A stretch of 64,000 nt of DNA from Balanoglossus misakiensis (Eukaryota; Hemichordata). Positions 63,219 through 64,000 of the stretch are shown here, piece after piece; position 1 is the stretch's first letter, and each line of letters starts with the position of its first letter. The notes beneath the pieces are model-generated. The model saw nothing but the letters and a program-made list of their open reading frames with translations, ran no database searches and was not told the DNA's origin. The translations under genes and the position numbers were made by a program. The stretch lies in contig CM082595.2 in the NCBI GenBank assembly GCA_040954595.2, positions 496,001-560,000 of the forward strand, read 5' to 3'.

Positions 63219-64000
63219 GTGAGTGTAGATTATTGCCCATCCGCCCGCCCGTCTGCCCATATATTGAGACATTACTTCATGCATAATTTACCACACTGAT
63301 AGTGAGTGACCTACTTTGCATGGTGAAAGATGATGCTTCATATAACCCGCTTTGTCACAATTTTTTCGTGTCCAACATCTCCGTGATTGATATACATAGC
63401 TTAGACTTCAAAAAGAAGAATGACATTTTGTGTGCCCAAGAGAAACACAACCAATTTTCCTTTCTGTTTCCCAATTAGTCTGCCGTAATTGTTATATTCC
63501 TTTAGAATATTTTTACCATCTCGGTCCTTCGGTGTCACTTTTAAGTTATTAGAAGAATCATCTGTAAAAGAAATTGTGTTTTGTGTAAAATATTCTCATA
63601 CTTCCAACTTATATATGCAAAGTATTGCAAAGGGTCAAGCTTTTGTGACTTCAAATATTCAAATTGATTGCTGTCTGAAAAAGCGTAGTAATGAGTAATG
63701 AATACTTCAACGAACCCTTTCATAGTGTGCTTCATCAGACAAGAATGTGTTCATGCATTGTGTTTTCAGTTTGATTTGAATTTCTCTTTCGCTCACCCTG
63801 CAAGAACAAAATATGCTTTGCATGGCATCTGCAAAATGAAATTGTTAAAAAAAACCTTGCCTATGAAACTGTTCCCACAATATTTCCTGTTTTGTGTTTA
63901 TGTAACTGCAACCAAGCTGTCATAAATACCCCTCGAGTGTTCTCAAAGTCAAGTCCCGTCAACATTTGTTTTATCTTGAAAGTCAAGTCCAAATGGAATC
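63219..64000 (+). other. GNB1 intron, right edge of window
   Basis: AT-rich, no exon recognised before the window ends. Confidence 0.6.

Overview
The window is animal nuclear DNA. It holds spliced genes with GT-AG introns, vertebrate-like protein families and abundant satellite and MITE-like repeats. Six metazoan genes could be rebuilt exon by exon, in frame across every junction. Their human relatives KLHL17, OTUD3, DNAJC11, PLOD1 and GNB1 all map to chromosome 1p36. With the compact introns and the three-domain PLOD architecture, this suggests an invertebrate deuterostome, most likely a cephalochordate (amphioxus). That identification is inference, not a database result.

Layout. 168-2725 (+): C-terminal part of a KLHL17-like BTB/BACK/Kelch adaptor, open at the left edge, followed by a long 3'UTR. 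4723-7458 (-): complete OTUD3 deubiquitinase in 8 exons, with a GAT triplet expansion of about 263 bp beside the first splice donor. 8.2-25.0 kb: no recognisable protein gene. This stretch has a TATA-type promoter with a splice donor, then three tandem-repeat systems in a row: an 82/91-bp minisatellite (9.2-10.8 kb), a 262-bp repeat carrying a long hairpin (10.9-12.06 kb), and an 11.7-kb GC-rich 34-bp satellite. The satellite is interrupted 23 times by an identical-length 173-bp AT-rich element, arranged as a higher-order repeat. A polyadenylated-looking 3' end follows at about 24.98 kb.

25583-30278 (+): complete DNAJC11 in 15 exons. 32143-33899 (-): complete SFT2D3-like Golgi/endosome membrane protein in 5 exons. 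34420-40323 and 42066-49323 (both -): tandem PLOD (lysyl hydroxylase) paralogues, 729 and 738 residues. The second keeps LH3-like glycosyltransferase motifs. The first has lost them but keeps the Fe(II)/2-oxoglutarate site. 50541-50747 (+): a possible small basic ORF. 52.8 kb to the right edge (+): the 5' end of GNB1 (G-protein beta subunit), with a non-coding first exon, a 7.2-kb intron and the first two coding exons.

The genes do not form a pathway. They are housekeeping or ECM genes held together by ancient linkage. The unusual content is the nested satellite at 9-24 kb, the division of labour inferred for the PLOD pair, and small MITE-like elements dispersed through introns and intergenic DNA.
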